NCBI GenBank assembly: GCA_964642795.1
Contig: CAZXRQ010000035.1
Span: forward strand, 1-20,228
Reading direction: 5' to 3'
Length of the DNA: 20,228 bases
DNA from: JAVVVD01 sp964642795
GTDB taxonomy: Bacteria > Bacillota > Clostridia > Christensenellales > CAG-138
A program made the translations under genes and the position numbers. A model generated the notes under the pieces. It saw only the letters and a list, made by a program, of their open reading frames with translations. It ran no database searches and was not told the DNA's origin. Of the stretch, positions 1 through 7,216 are shown piece by piece. The stretch's first letter is position 1, and every line of letters begins with the position of its first letter.

Positions 1-77
1 AGGGAACGGCCCCGCCGCCGCGGGGTAAAAAACAGTCCTGTGAACTGTTTTTTAGTTCCCCGGGCTGGCGGCGGCAC
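1..77. repeat. Palindromic intergenic repeat, copy 1
   Basis: This 77-base unit recurs at 177-253 with one mismatch (T at 56, C at 232). Its core is an 11-bp perfect hairpin, 26-36 pairing with 44-54, A-rich on one side and T-rich on the other. It would look like a terminator on either strand. GC-rich flanks (14-20 with 69-75, and 22-25 with 58-61) can extend the stem. An alternative 11-bp hairpin, 69-79 with 83-93, competes for the same right flank. The unit starts at base 1 of the window, so it may extend further left. Confidence 0.75.
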
Positions 78-121
78 TGCCCCAGTGCCGCCGGGCGAGC
101 CCCTGACGGTGTACCAAAAGT

Positions 122-151
122 AAAACAGTCCGCATCGTTGCGGGCTGTTTT
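122..151. terminator. Bidirectional terminator-like hairpin between the repeats
   Basis: A 13-bp stem (122-134 with 139-151, one G-T pair) closes a TCGT loop. It has AAAA on the left and TTTT on the right, so it resembles an intrinsic terminator on both strands. It shares the AAAACAGTCC core with the 77-base repeats on either side. It is enclosed by a 9-base inverted pair, 96-104 and 167-175. Confidence 0.6.
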
Positions 152-176
152 GATTTTCTGCAAACGAGGGGCTCGA

Positions 177-253
177 AGGGAACGGCCCCGCCGCCGCGGG
201 GTAAAAAACAGTCCTGTGAACTGTTTTTTAGCTCCCCGGGCTGGCGGCGGCAC
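177..253. repeat. Palindromic intergenic repeat, copy 2
   Basis: This is the second copy of the 77-base unit at 1-77, 76 of 77 bases identical and offset by 176 bases. The core hairpin is conserved; the single difference lies in an unpaired bulge. It contains no credible coding sequence. Together with 122-151 and the tmk terminator it fills the whole gene-free stretch 1-313. Confidence 0.75.
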
Positions 254-284
254 CAATTACAAAAGCAGCCCTTTTGGAGCTGCT
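253..284 (-). terminator. Intrinsic terminator after tmk
   Basis: Read on the minus strand, an 8-bp stem with one bulged base (276-284 with 264-271) closes a 4-base loop and is followed by a short T-run (263-261) and TAATT. It lies 30 bases past the tmk stop and probably ends the symporter-hflX-tmk transcript. Confidence 0.65.
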
Positions 285-313
285 CATCACTGCACAAAAA
301 TATTTTGGCGAAC

Positions 314-991
314 CTATATCGCTATCCCCCGGGCTATAAGCGCGTCCAGCGCCCGCGCAGCGATCACATCGGGCTGCAAAAAGCCGCCCTCCTCCATGCA
401 GGGTATCACGATAATATGGTCGTATCTTTTTGCACATTCGATGTACTTCTCCCGCGCGCGCCGCTGTATGCCGCCGGACGCCTCGTATACGTCCCGGCCC
501 GTACCAACATAGCCGCGAAAGCCCTTCTTATCCACATTATGCTCCGCCTGAGCCGGATCCACATCAAAAAACAGCACCGCATCCGGCCGTGGTAGGCCGA
601 AATGCTCATGCTCCAGCTCGAACACCCACTCGACAATATCCGGCTTGCCCATGTCTATATCGCGTATGCTCTGGTACACGGCATTGGATAATACAAAACG
701 GTTTATAAGCAGTACATCCGCTTCCCCGTCGCGGTAGGCGCGAAAATCCTCAAACCTGTCCAGCGCAAACCACAGCGCCATGGATTTGCCGTCCACATCG
801 CCGGCGGATACGCCGTCTGCCCCGCTTAGCAATCTGCCAACCTGCGCTCCGAAAAAGCTGTCGTAGCGAGGATATTCGCGGGTATCCAGCGTAAGCCCGC
901 GCGCAAGCAAAGCGTCCTTCAGCAGCGCAAACTGCACGCTTTTGCCGCTGCCGTCAATACCCTCTATCGCGATTACCTTAGTTCTGTTCAT
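314..991 (-). CDS. tmk: Thymidylate kinase (dTMP kinase)
   Basis: Phosphorylates dTMP to dTDP with ATP, a cytosolic step of dTTP synthesis. The 225-residue protein opens with a P-loop, GIDGSGKS at 11-18. It has the EYPRYDS segment at 39-45 and NRFVLSNAVYQ at 97-107, the counterpart of the family's DRY..S..AYQ motif with Asn in place of the usual first Asp. A basic lid, KKGFRGYVGTGR, lies at 155-166. Length is normal for the family. The ATG lies inside the end of hflX (14-base overlap) behind a GGGGGA ribosome site, so the two genes are probably translationally coupled. I see an Asn variant of this motif as a known sub-branch of the family rather than damage. A related nucleoside-monophosphate kinase is the alternative, but less likely. 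Confidence 0.88.
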   Translation of the reverse strand: MNRTKVIAIEGIDGSGKSVQFALLKDALLARGLTLDTREYPRYDSFFGAQVGRLLSGADGVSAGDVDGKSMALWFALDRFEDFRAYRDGEADVLLINRFVLSNAVYQSIRDIDMGKPDIVEWVFELEHEHFGLPRPDAVLFFDVDPAQAEHNVDKKGFRGYVGTGRDVYEASGGIQRRAREKYIECAKRYDHIIVIPCMEEGGFLQPDVIAARALDALIARGIAI

Positions 992-2759
992 CGCCGTCCC
1001 CCAAAAGCTTTTTTAGCCGCATCAACGTCGCCTCGTCCAGCTGCGCCGTCACGCGGGTACCGTCCTCCTCATGCTGCTCGTTCAAAATCCGGCCGTCCCG
1101 CCTAAGCAGTGTCATGGCCTCGTAGCGCGCGTACGGCACGGTAAGCTCCACCACGGTGCGGGCGCTTCTAAGCTCCTTTTCCATGGCAATAAGCAACTCC
1201 GGCACCCCTTCGCCCGTCTTTGCGCTTATGCAGCAGCCGGCAGGCCGTTCGGTAAGTTTGTCGATCTTATTGTATACGTCTATGCGCGGGGTATCCACCG
1301 CACCCAGTGAGGCCAGCACATCCGCCACCACGGCCATCTGCTTATCGTAATACGGGCAGGCGGCGTCCACCACATGCAGTATAAGATCCGCCGCGGACAC
1401 CTCCTCCAGCGTGGAACGGAAGGCATCCACGAGATCGTGCGGCAGCTTGTTGATGAAGCCCACGGTATCGCTTAACAGCGCTTCCATGCCCTCCGGCAGC
1501 TTGAGTCGGCGCACCACGGGATCCAGCGTGGCAAACAGCTTGTCCTCCGCCATTACGCCCGCGCCGGTAAGCGCATTGAGCAGCGTGGATTTGCCCGCGT
1601 TGGTATATCCCACCAGCGCAATCAGCGGCACAGCGTTTTTATCCCGCCTGTTTCTCCGCAGCCCGCGCTGTTTATCTATCTCTGCAAGCTCACCCTTGAG
1701 CTCCGTTATCCTGCTGCGTATCCTCCGGCGATCGATCTCAAGTTTTTTTTCGCCGGGGCCTCGGGTACCTATCCCGCCGCCCTGCCGGCTGAGCGCGTCG
1801 CCCTGCCCCAGCAGCCGCGGCAGCCGGTATTTCAGCTGTGCAAGCTCCACCTGCAATTTGCCCTCCCGCGAGCTTGCGCGGGAAGCGAATATATCCAGTA
1901 TCAGCGCGGTGCGGTCTATCACCCGCGCGCCTATAAGCTGCTCCAGATTGCGTATCTGCACGGCGGTAAGCTCATCGTCAAACACGAACAGATCCGCCTC
2001 CAGCTCGCTTGCAAGCAGACCCAGCTCCTCCGCCTTTCCGCTGCCTATATAGGTTGCGTTGTCTATATCGCGCCGGCGCTGTACCACCCGTGCAACCACC
2101 GTCGCGCCCGCGGTATCTGCAAGCTCCGCAAGCTCCTCTATGGTATCGTAGCCCTCGTTGTTCTCCACGCCAACCAGCACCGCGCGCTCCGGCTGCGCCT
2201 CCGCAACGGCGGACGCAACGGTCTTCAGCCTGTCGTCCGCAAGGCGTATCTCCTCAAGCAGCCGATGCTGCGGCAGCCTGTATGCCCTTAGCGGCCCGAA
2301 CACCAGCGCCTCCCGGCCGGACTCCGTCTGTTCGCCCAAAAACGCAGCATACAGCGCGCCCGCCGCACCGTCCTCGTGCACGCCCAGCGCCGCCATGCAG
2401 TCCAGCCGCATACTGCGAAGCGTGCCCAGATCCACGCCGGAGAGTCTTCCGTCCCCGTTGGGATGGGTATGTATGCAGCGCACGCCGCACAGCCTGTCCT
2501 GATTGCGGGTAAGCCGCATGTCCGGCATGTGTACCTTGCCGGAATCCCCTATGGAAACATCCACCACGCGCCCGTCGCGGGCGATATATACGGATATTTC
2601 CCGCTTCAGCCGGCCGGTGTACGCAGCCATCCGCTCCAACAGCGCAAAGGACAGGAATACCCCGCTTTCCAGCTTTATATCGTACAGTGTGGCAAGCTCC
2701 GCTAAAAGCGTATCGCGTATGCCGTCTATATTGCCGTTTATTTTGTTATCCGCCGCCAT
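978..2759 (-). CDS. hflX: GTPase HflX with N-terminal JAMM/RadC-like extension
   Basis: Ribosome-associated GTPase that splits stalled or stressed ribosomes. I chose the ATG at 2759 because AAAGGA lies 7 bases upstream; this gives 593 residues. A longer open frame continues to 2903 but overlaps the symporter and has no ribosome site. Residues about 190-345 are the HflX N-domain, including the GGGIGTRGPGEKKLE segment at 327-341. The G domain follows: G1 GYTNAGKS 384-391, G3 DTVGF 431-435, G4 NKID 497-500, G5 SAK 512-514. Residues 1-180 are an extra domain with H97-x-H99-x7-S107-x2-D110, which fits the JAMM metal-site spacing. The start lies 22 bases inside the upstream symporter gene and the stop lies inside tmk. 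HflX identity is certain; the role of the extra domain is unknown. Confidence 0.95.
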   Translation of the reverse strand: MAADNKINGNIDGIRDTLLAELATLYDIKLESGVFLSFALLERMAAYTGRLKREISVYIARDGRVVDVSIGDSGKVHMPDMRLTRNQDRLCGVRCIHTHPNGDGRLSGVDLGTLRSMRLDCMAALGVHEDGAAGALYAAFLGEQTESGREALVFGPLRAYRLPQHRLLEEIRLADDRLKTVASAVAEAQPERAVLVGVENNEGYDTIEELAELADTAGATVVARVVQRRRDIDNATYIGSGKAEELGLLASELEADLFVFDDELTAVQIRNLEQLIGARVIDRTALILDIFASRASSREGKLQVELAQLKYRLPRLLGQGDALSRQGGGIGTRGPGEKKLEIDRRRIRSRITELKGELAEIDKQRGLRRNRRDKNAVPLIALVGYTNAGKSTLLNALTGAGVMAEDKLFATLDPVVRRLKLPEGMEALLSDTVGFINKLPHDLVDAFRSTLEEVSAADLILHVVDAACPYYDKQMAVVADVLASLGAVDTPRIDVYNKIDKLTERPAGCCISAKTGEGVPELLIAMEKELRSARTVVELTVPYARYEAMTLLRRDGRILNEQHEEDGTRVTAQLDEATLMRLKKLLGDGDEQN

Positions 2760-4111
2760 ATTATCCTTTTCCGATTGTTTTTCTTGATTATACCACAACC
2801 CCGTCCTGCGCGCACAGCTTTTACCGCGCCCGGCGCAAGCACCGCCAGCATATACAGATTGGGCAGCGCCATAAGCATCGCCGCAAGCTCGCCTATGCGC
2901 CACGCGCTGCCCACGGCTATGGGCGCAAATAACGGAATAAGCGCCGCGAACACCGCCGTGAACGCCTTAGGACGGCGCTTGGGCAGCAAAAACTGCGCGC
3001 AGCGGCTCCCGTAAAACGACCAGCTCAGCATACTGGAAAACGCAAACAGCGTTACCGATACCGCGAGGAACGGTCCCGCCATGCCGCCCAGCGCCGTGCG
3101 CATAGCGTCCAGCACTATCGCCATACCGTCGGCCTCCGCATCACCCCAGGGCACGTCTGCGCCGCTTGTAAGCACCACAAGCGCCGTAAGCGTACACAAA
3201 AGCATAGTATCTATAAACACCTCTGTGACGCCCAGCATACCCTGCCGCCGCGCGCTGTTTTCCGCTGTCGAATGCGCCATGGGGCTTGACCCCATGCCCG
3301 CCTCATGCGTAAACACACCGCGCGCCACGCCGCAGCGCAGCGTCTGCATAAAGGTGAAGCCCAGCGCTCCGCCGCCCGCAGCCCTTATATTGAACGCGCC
3401 GTCGAATATCAAACAAAACGCCTGCGGCACATGCGAGATGTTCCTTAATATTACCGCAAGCGCAGCCAGCGTATACAATGCGCACATAAACGGCATAAGC
3501 AGCGATGCAGCGCGCGCTATACCGTTTAGCCCGCCCAGGCATATCGCCGCAACCGCCAGCGCAACGATTCCTCCCACAATAAGCGATAAGCCCGCTCCGC
3601 TCCTGCCCACAGCGCCGCCCACCGCGGCTGCTATGGTGTTTATCTGCACAAGGTTGCCCACACCCAGTGCTGCAAATATACCCAATATGCAAAACGCATA
3701 CGCAAGCGGCATATACCTTTTGCCCATGCCAAGCCGTATGCACCACATGGCGCCCCCGGTCGGCTCGTTGTTTTGCGTGGTACGGTAGCGCAGTGCGGTG
3801 ACCACCTCCGCATATTTGAGCGCCATACCCAAAAATGCGCTTACCCACATCCAGAATATCGCGCCGGGGCCGCCTATCGCCAGCGCGGACGCCACCCCCG
3901 CTATGTTGCCCGTCCCTACCGAGCCTGCCAGCGCAGTGGCCAGCGCCTCAAACGGGGACACGCCCTGTCCGTCGCCGCGGCCGAATACGGCTTTCAGCGT
4001 CTCCAGCGGATGCAAGACCTGCACGCCCCGCGTAACCAGCGTAAAATAGCACCCCGCGCCAAGCAGCAGCGCGGACAGCGCCAAAGTAACGGTCTCATAT
4101 GCCTGCAACAA
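2738..4111 (-). CDS. Sodium:amino-acid symporter, AGCS family
   Basis: A multi-spanning inner-membrane carrier of the alanine/glycine:cation symporter family. It imports a small amino acid with Na+ (or H+). Family hallmarks are GTGNIAG followed by GGPGAIFWMW in the N-terminal part, and THEAGMGSSPMAHSTAE in the middle. About ten hydrophobic segments are visible, and the total of about 457 residues is normal. The start is uncertain. No ATG is available; TTG at 4111 or 4108 follows a GGGGGT site that is itself the 3' arm of a terminator hairpin. An earlier TTG at 4126 lies in that hairpin's loop and is unlikely. The 3' end overlaps hflX by 22 bases. The substrate cannot be told from sequence alone. 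Confidence 0.9.
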   Translation of the reverse strand: MLQAYETVTLALSALLLGAGCYFTLVTRGVQVLHPLETLKAVFGRGDGQGVSPFEALATALAGSVGTGNIAGVASALAIGGPGAIFWMWVSAFLGMALKYAEVVTALRYRTTQNNEPTGGAMWCIRLGMGKRYMPLAYAFCILGIFAALGVGNLVQINTIAAAVGGAVGRSGAGLSLIVGGIVALAVAAICLGGLNGIARAASLLMPFMCALYTLAALAVILRNISHVPQAFCLIFDGAFNIRAAGGGALGFTFMQTLRCGVARGVFTHEAGMGSSPMAHSTAENSARRQGMLGVTEVFIDTMLLCTLTALVVLTSGADVPWGDAEADGMAIVLDAMRTALGGMAGPFLAVSVTLFAFSSMLSWSFYGSRCAQFLLPKRRPKAFTAVFAALIPLFAPIAVGSAWRIGELAAMLMALPNLYMLAVLAPGAVKAVRAGRGCGIIKKNNRKRIIWRRITK

Positions 4112-4141
4112 AAAACACCCCCGCAATGCTTATGCGGGGGT
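4110..4141 (-). terminator. Intrinsic terminator after the cohesin gene, overlapping the symporter start region
   Basis: Minus-strand 9-bp perfect stem (4133-4141 with 4117-4125), 7-base loop, then TG and a run of six T (4115-4110). It lies 20 bases past the cohesin-gene stop. Its GGGGGT arm is also the only ribosome-site-like sequence in front of the symporter's TTG start. Confidence 0.75.
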
Positions 4142-4151
4142 CGTATGATTT

Positions 4152-4157
4152 ATTATA
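4152..4157 (-). promoter_or_regulatory. Possible -10 element for the symporter transcript
   Basis: A perfect TATAAT on the minus strand lies just past the cohesin stop codon and about 41 bases before the symporter TTG. No TTGACA-like box is seen 16-18 bases upstream, so support is weak. If used, the transcript would begin at or near the terminator hairpin. Confidence 0.3.
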
Positions 4158-4160
4158 GCT

Positions 4161-5324
4161 TTACTGCTTTAGATCCGCATTTTCCTGCCTGTGCTTTTCG
4201 CGGCGGGCAGCCTTGCGGCGTTTGCGCTGTATTGCCGGTAGCATCAGCGCCACGGCCAATGCTATCACCAGCGCCAGTATGCCGCCCATCATTCCTATGT
4301 ACAGCGGCTTTCCCACCGTTACCACGCTGGGGTCCGGCGTGGGCTCCGGCGTAGGCTCCGGCGTAGGGATCACCGGCGGCTCCATGTAGCGCTGTATCGA
4401 GCGATCCTCCAGATCGTACACATAAAAGCCCACCGCGCCGTCGCTCGCGCGGGCATATATAAGGTACACCGTGCCGTCGCCGCCCAGCGGCTGCCACACG
4501 TCTATGGATTTAACGTCGCTCACCGCAAGCGTGGTATGCTCGTACCCCTCGGGTGGGGTCACGCCGTCGGAGCGCATTATGGTGTATGTGGACAATACGG
4601 AATTGAGCGTGGTATACGGATACAGCACGTCGTTTTCCGCCTCATAGACATAATATGCGCCGTTTTCTCCCGCAGCATTGGAAAGATACAAAAGTATCGG
4701 GCTTTCGGTATCCGCTATGGCCGCGCCGCCTATGTATTCACCCGCATAGCTCACCTGCCTGTCGGCATAGCCGGAGGGCAGCGTAAGATCCGTAAGCGAG
4801 CGCCAGACATACATCTGCTCCGCAGCGCCTTCTACGTTGCTTGCGATTATGCCGGTAACGCTGATATCCACCGCCGCCGTGCCCGCAGCGCTCCCGTCGC
4901 CCGAAACCGTCACGCTGACTCCCGCCGCAGCCGTGCCCAGCGCCGAGCCGGAGTAGTCCAGCGCCGTATCCAATGTGAATTCCACAGCGGTCTCGCCCGT
5001 GCCGGTAGCGGTAAAGTGTATCACAGCGGTAAGCGAATCCGCCCCGCCCTCATGCAGCGAGGTCATATTGAACGTACCGTCCGCAGCGCCGCCGCCAGCG
5101 GAAACATATGTAAGCACGGCCGGGTCGTATACGTACGCGCCCGCCGCCGCTGCAAGGCTGTCGCCCCGCACCGTAAGCGTAACTGCAACATCCTCTCCCT
5201 GCTCCACCGCGATGCTATCTGCAACTACGGTAAGCTCAACGTTCTCCGCATTCGCCGTGACCGGAATAAGCAGCAATACGGCTGCGCACAGCGCGCATAT
5301 GATATTTATACTTGGCTTCCTCAT
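4161..5324 (-). CDS. Secreted, membrane-anchored cohesin-domain protein
   Basis: 387 residues. A signal peptide (1-26, cleavage near ANA|EN) is followed by a cohesin-like beta domain at about 28-145. Its pattern is VEQGEDVAVTLTV, then AYVYDPAVLTYVSAG, as in type I-like cohesins. A second domain of about 165-315 I do not recognise. Next come a Pro-Thr-Glu spacer (TPEPTPEPTPDP, 321-332), one membrane segment (about 342-364) and a short very basic cytoplasmic tail. Cohesins bind dockerins. The gene overlaps the upstream dockerin-bearing SpoIID gene by 4 bases (ATGA), with AAGGGG before the ATG, so the two products are made together. I infer that this protein tethers the SpoIID partner to the outer face of the membrane. 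The cohesin call rests on pattern reading only. Confidence 0.75.
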   Translation of the reverse strand: MRKPSINIICALCAAVLLLIPVTANAENVELTVVADSIAVEQGEDVAVTLTVRGDSLAAAAGAYVYDPAVLTYVSAGGGAADGTFNMTSLHEGGADSLTAVIHFTATGTGETAVEFTLDTALDYSGSALGTAAAGVSVTVSGDGSAAGTAAVDISVTGIIASNVEGAAEQMYVWRSLTDLTLPSGYADRQVSYAGEYIGGAAIADTESPILLYLSNAAGENGAYYVYEAENDVLYPYTTLNSVLSTYTIMRSDGVTPPEGYEHTTLAVSDVKSIDVWQPLGGDGTVYLIYARASDGAVGFYVYDLEDRSIQRYMEPPVIPTPEPTPEPTPDPSVVTVGKPLYIGMMGGILALVIALAVALMLPAIQRKRRKAARREKHRQENADLKQ

Positions 5325-7075
5325 GCCCCTTCACCCCCTGCGTCGGTCTGTTGTATTTCTATGTCCCCGTTTATATGCCTTATCAGCTGCAATACGTCCG
5401 CTATGCTTACCGCCCCGCTGTGATCCGCGTCCGCCGCGATCAGCCGCGCACCGGAAAGGCTCTTTTCACCGTTAAGATGCTTTACCAGCGCCGTAACGTC
5501 CGCTTCGCTTATCTTGCCGTCGCCCGTAACGTCGCCGTAGATTATCACCGGCAGATCGAAGCAGCTCGCCGTGCCGTAGGATATGCGCACCACATCGCCG
5601 CTGCCCACGTTGCCGCTGTCTATCGGCGCGCCCGCGGAGGTAAGCAGCGCAAGCTCTCCCTCCTCACAATCCAGCCTGCGCAGCAGCTTTTCAGCCGAGC
5701 TGCCCGGCTGCACGCCGGATATCCCCTGCGCCGCCACGGTGTAATCCTCGCTGGTTATGGCCGGCGCGGTATCGAAATTTCCCACGGTGAACAGCAGCGT
5801 ATTGGCATAGTAAAACGCCAGTATATCCGCGTACTCTATGCCCGCGGTAGCGCGCTGCTGCGCCCCGCGCTGGCTCAGACCAATGCCGTGGCCGTAGCGC
5901 CGGTTGGTCAAAAACCAGCCGGTATAGTCCGTGCCGTCCACGGTAAGCACTCCCGCCTCCGCGCCGCGCATACGCAGATTGTATGAGCCGGCGTTGAATA
6001 TACCGTCCGCATCATCGTCGGAATGCACAAGGTCGCTTAACGAAAGCGTAACCGTGACCTGCCCGGTCTCGCCGGCCGCGTTCTGCACCATTAGCACCGC
6101 ATCCGCCGCGGTATAGCAGCGGCTGGGCGGGTCGTAGCGCGCTTCCTTCGCCCTTACATACACCGTGGATATGAGCGTTACCGCCTCGCCCGCGGCCCCG
6201 TCCGCCGCCGCCTGAAGCCTTGTAAGCACTATTTCGTCCATCAGCACCACTGTCTCGGGCGTGAATTCCGCAGGTATGAAGGACTTCTCGACCAGGCTGG
6301 ACGCATTGGCCAGATCGTACTCGTCGTCCTGCTGTATGTAGTAAGGCATGTTGCTCTGCCAAACATTGCCGGTAAGCTCTGTCTGGCCGCCGTTTGAGGC
6401 GGAGTAGTATGCCTTGATTATCTCGTCGTCATAGGTAAGCAGCTGCCCGGCCGTCTCGTCCACGGCGGCTATCGCGCGGGTATATCCGGGCGTATAGCCT
6501 TCATAGGTCTGATCCTGCGAGGTGTCGAGTATATCATATGAACGCGATGCGTTTTCCGAGCAGCAGGATACCGCATATCCCCGCGCACACACAGCCTGCG
6601 CCTTGAGCGCCTCCAAAGGGAAGGTGTTGCTCATCTCGTGCGCCACCACGCCGTATAGGTATTGCTCTATGGGCAGGGTATTTACCACGCGAAGCTCACC
6701 GCCGCTCGCCGTGAACGTGAGGTTGCCAAGGTATGCGCAGGCGCCGTGCCGGTAGTTGCGGAAGGATACCGTGGAGGACGTGCCGCCGTAATCCCGGCAG
6801 ACCAGCGTTATAGAAGCGGCGGAAAAGGTCTCCTCGCCAATACGGATAAGCGGCCGGTTGCCCAGCACGGATATCTTTACCGTACCCTCCTCGATTATGA
6901 AATTCGGGTTTTCCGCAAGATAATACTCCCCGCTTACACTCAGCTTTACATAGTCCGCCCCGCCGGTAGAAAGCAGCACGCGCACGTCGTTGTGGTACAC
7001 GGCGGCGCTGGCCTGCGGCGCGAATGCCGCAAGCAGGCAAATTACTATAAGCGCACAGCAAATCCGTTTTTTCAA
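5321..7075 (-). CDS. SpoIID/LytB-domain protein with C-terminal dockerin
   Basis: 584 residues, secreted (signal peptide 1-24, cut near ASA|AV). SpoIID/LytB proteins are peptidoglycan lytic transglycosylases or amidase enhancers. The core spans about 125-430 and includes AHEMSNTFPLEALKAQAV at 145-162, where E147 matches the catalytic Glu of SpoIID, and YGHGIGLSQRGA at 394-405. A small beta region (about 445-510) leads into a dockerin at 511-570. The first calcium loop has D515, T517, D519 and D526; the second has D549, D551, S553 and D560. The start is TTG at 7075 behind GGGGGGAG, with a sigma-A promoter upstream. The downstream gene, overlapping by 4 bases, carries a cohesin-like domain. A SpoIID domain alone does not prove a sporulation role; vegetative wall remodelling is equally possible. 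Confidence 0.88.
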   Translation of the reverse strand: MKKRICCALIVICLLAAFAPQASAAVYHNDVRVLLSTGGADYVKLSVSGEYYLAENPNFIIEEGTVKISVLGNRPLIRIGEETFSAASITLVCRDYGGTSSTVSFRNYRHGACAYLGNLTFTASGGELRVVNTLPIEQYLYGVVAHEMSNTFPLEALKAQAVCARGYAVSCCSENASRSYDILDTSQDQTYEGYTPGYTRAIAAVDETAGQLLTYDDEIIKAYYSASNGGQTELTGNVWQSNMPYYIQQDDEYDLANASSLVEKSFIPAEFTPETVVLMDEIVLTRLQAAADGAAGEAVTLISTVYVRAKEARYDPPSRCYTAADAVLMVQNAAGETGQVTVTLSLSDLVHSDDDADGIFNAGSYNLRMRGAEAGVLTVDGTDYTGWFLTNRRYGHGIGLSQRGAQQRATAGIEYADILAFYYANTLLFTVGNFDTAPAITSEDYTVAAQGISGVQPGSSAEKLLRRLDCEEGELALLTSAGAPIDSGNVGSGDVVRISYGTASCFDLPVIIYGDVTGDGKISEADVTALVKHLNGEKSLSGARLIAADADHSGAVSIADVLQLIRHINGDIEIQQTDAGGEGA

Positions 7076-7126
7076 GTAGCTCCCCCCTCGTTATGCGAAC
7101 GGGCGCAAATTCTGTCATATAATAAT

Positions 7127-7156
7127 ATAATAAGGCCCTGCGCGGCCTAAGGTCAA
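7127..7156 (-). promoter_or_regulatory. Promoter of the spoIID-like/cohesin operon
   Basis: Minus strand: TTGACC at 7156-7151, 18-base spacer, TATTAT at 7132-7127, about 50 bases before the TTG start. The AT-rich stretch allows other -10 registers (TTATTA with a 17-base spacer). The form looks sigma-A-like rather than sporulation-sigma-like. Confidence 0.6.
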
Positions 7157-7216
7157 GCGGCGCGGAGCCTTGTTAATAATCAGTACATATATTGGGGAGC
7201 ATTTACCATTTTGGCA

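Noticed and set aside
138..708. Several plus-strand open frames at the left end
   Set aside because: They overlap the repeats and the strongly recognised tmk gene on the other strand, have no ribosome sites, and are Arg/Pro-rich shadows of GC-rich DNA.
2760..2903. Extended N-terminus of hflX beyond ATG 2759
   Set aside because: It lies inside the symporter gene, has low-complexity composition and lacks a ribosome site; AAAGGA sits correctly before 2759.
5321..7075. Sporulation-specific SpoIID (engulfment) gene
   Set aside because: The SpoIID domain alone is shared with vegetative LytB-like proteins; the promoter looks sigma-A-like and no other sporulation gene is nearby.
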